This document shows positions 63,697-64,000 of a stretch of DNA of 64,000 bases, piece after piece (position 1 is the first letter of the stretch; each line of letters starts with the position of its first letter). Both the position numbers and the translations under genes were made by a program. The notes below the pieces were generated by a model, which saw nothing but the letters and a program-made list of their open reading frames with translations, was not told the origin of the DNA and ran no database searches. The stretch is from Antedon bifida (lineage: Eukaryota > Echinodermata > Crinoidea > Comatulida > Antedonidae): the NCBI GenBank assembly GCA_963402885.1, contig OY727095.1, positions 18,729,001 through 18,793,000 of the forward strand. The letters run 5' to 3'.

Positions 63697-64000
63697 TGTA
63701 TCAATTATCAACCACTTTTCTTCATCAACTACACCAAGTCTACACTATCACTATCAAGACAAAAAAATGTGATGTGCCCATATATGGACATGTTGATGTC
63801 ATATCACTACCATATTTGGCATATCACTACCATGTTTTGGCACATCACAATTTTTTGTCAAACTACTGTAGTTTGATAGTGTAGACAGAGATTTAAGCTC
63901 TGTCTACACTATCAAAATGTATGCGACAAAAAAAAATGTGATGTGCTCATATATGGACATGATGATGTCATATCACTACCATATTTGGCCATATCACTAC
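63697..64000. mobile_element. MITE pair, TCTGTCTACACTATCAAA family, cut by window edge
   Basis: Unit 1 (63697-63890) starts GTCTACACTATCACTATCAA and ends TTTGATAGTGTAGACAGAG. Unit 2 starts at 63897 with GCTCTGTCTACACTATCAAA and continues past the window. Both carry GTGATGTGC(C/T)CATATATGGACAT and CATATCACTACCATATTTGG. Confidence 0.7.

Overview
This is eukaryotic, AT-rich, intron-rich DNA from an animal. Four things point to a marine invertebrate deuterostome, most likely an echinoderm. The genes have small exons with GT-AG introns, and include a CHST15-type sulfotransferase, a class C GPCR, a secreted subtilase and a protrudin-like FYVE protein. There are tRNA-derived SINEs, many short inverted-repeat elements, and an endemic TAGGCCTA palindrome. 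The species call is an inference; no marker gene settles it.

Layout. 0.3-4.4 kb: signal-peptide and EGF exons of a secreted protein (minus strand), embedded in duplicated, repeat-rich DNA. 6.5-9.3 kb: pieces of two non-LTR retrotransposons (minus). 11.8-12.7 kb: a perfect hairpin element and a MITE with another element nested in it. 12.7-15.3 kb: a decayed KH-domain-like retropseudogene that runs into a 45-bp minisatellite of about 34 units. 16.7-21.3 kb: a complete seven-exon CHST15-like sulfotransferase (minus, 378 aa). 28.9-34.4 kb: a complete nine-exon proteinase-K-like subtilase (plus, 380 aa) with two repeats, one a foldback element, in its seventh intron. 38.1-43.7 kb: a complete four-exon class C GPCR (minus, 886 aa). 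47.8-54.3 kb: a complete two-gene P-superfamily DNA transposon. 61.5-62.9 kb: part of a protrudin (ZFYVE27)-like gene (minus). The remaining sequence is noncoding or repetitive as far as I can read it. Exon models were built by hand from splice sites and reading phase; every phase closes in the complete genes.

The standout is the 6,453-bp P-type transposon at 47,836-54,288. It has 34-bp perfect terminal inverted repeats beginning CATGGAGAAATAAG, which resembles the CATGATGAAATAA start of the Drosophila P element, and a 7-bp flanking repeat ATTATAT. Inside are two convergent, tail-to-tail genes. One encodes an 865-aa transposase with a P-type catalytic region. In place of a THAP domain, its N-terminus carries a zinc-binding module with the spacing and IHP..(F)xCxxC signature of the RAG1 N-terminal region. 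The other encodes a 403-aa spliced protein I do not recognise. The tail-to-tail layout recalls ProtoRAG (RAG1L/RAG2L), although the catalytic core is P-type, not RAG/Transib.
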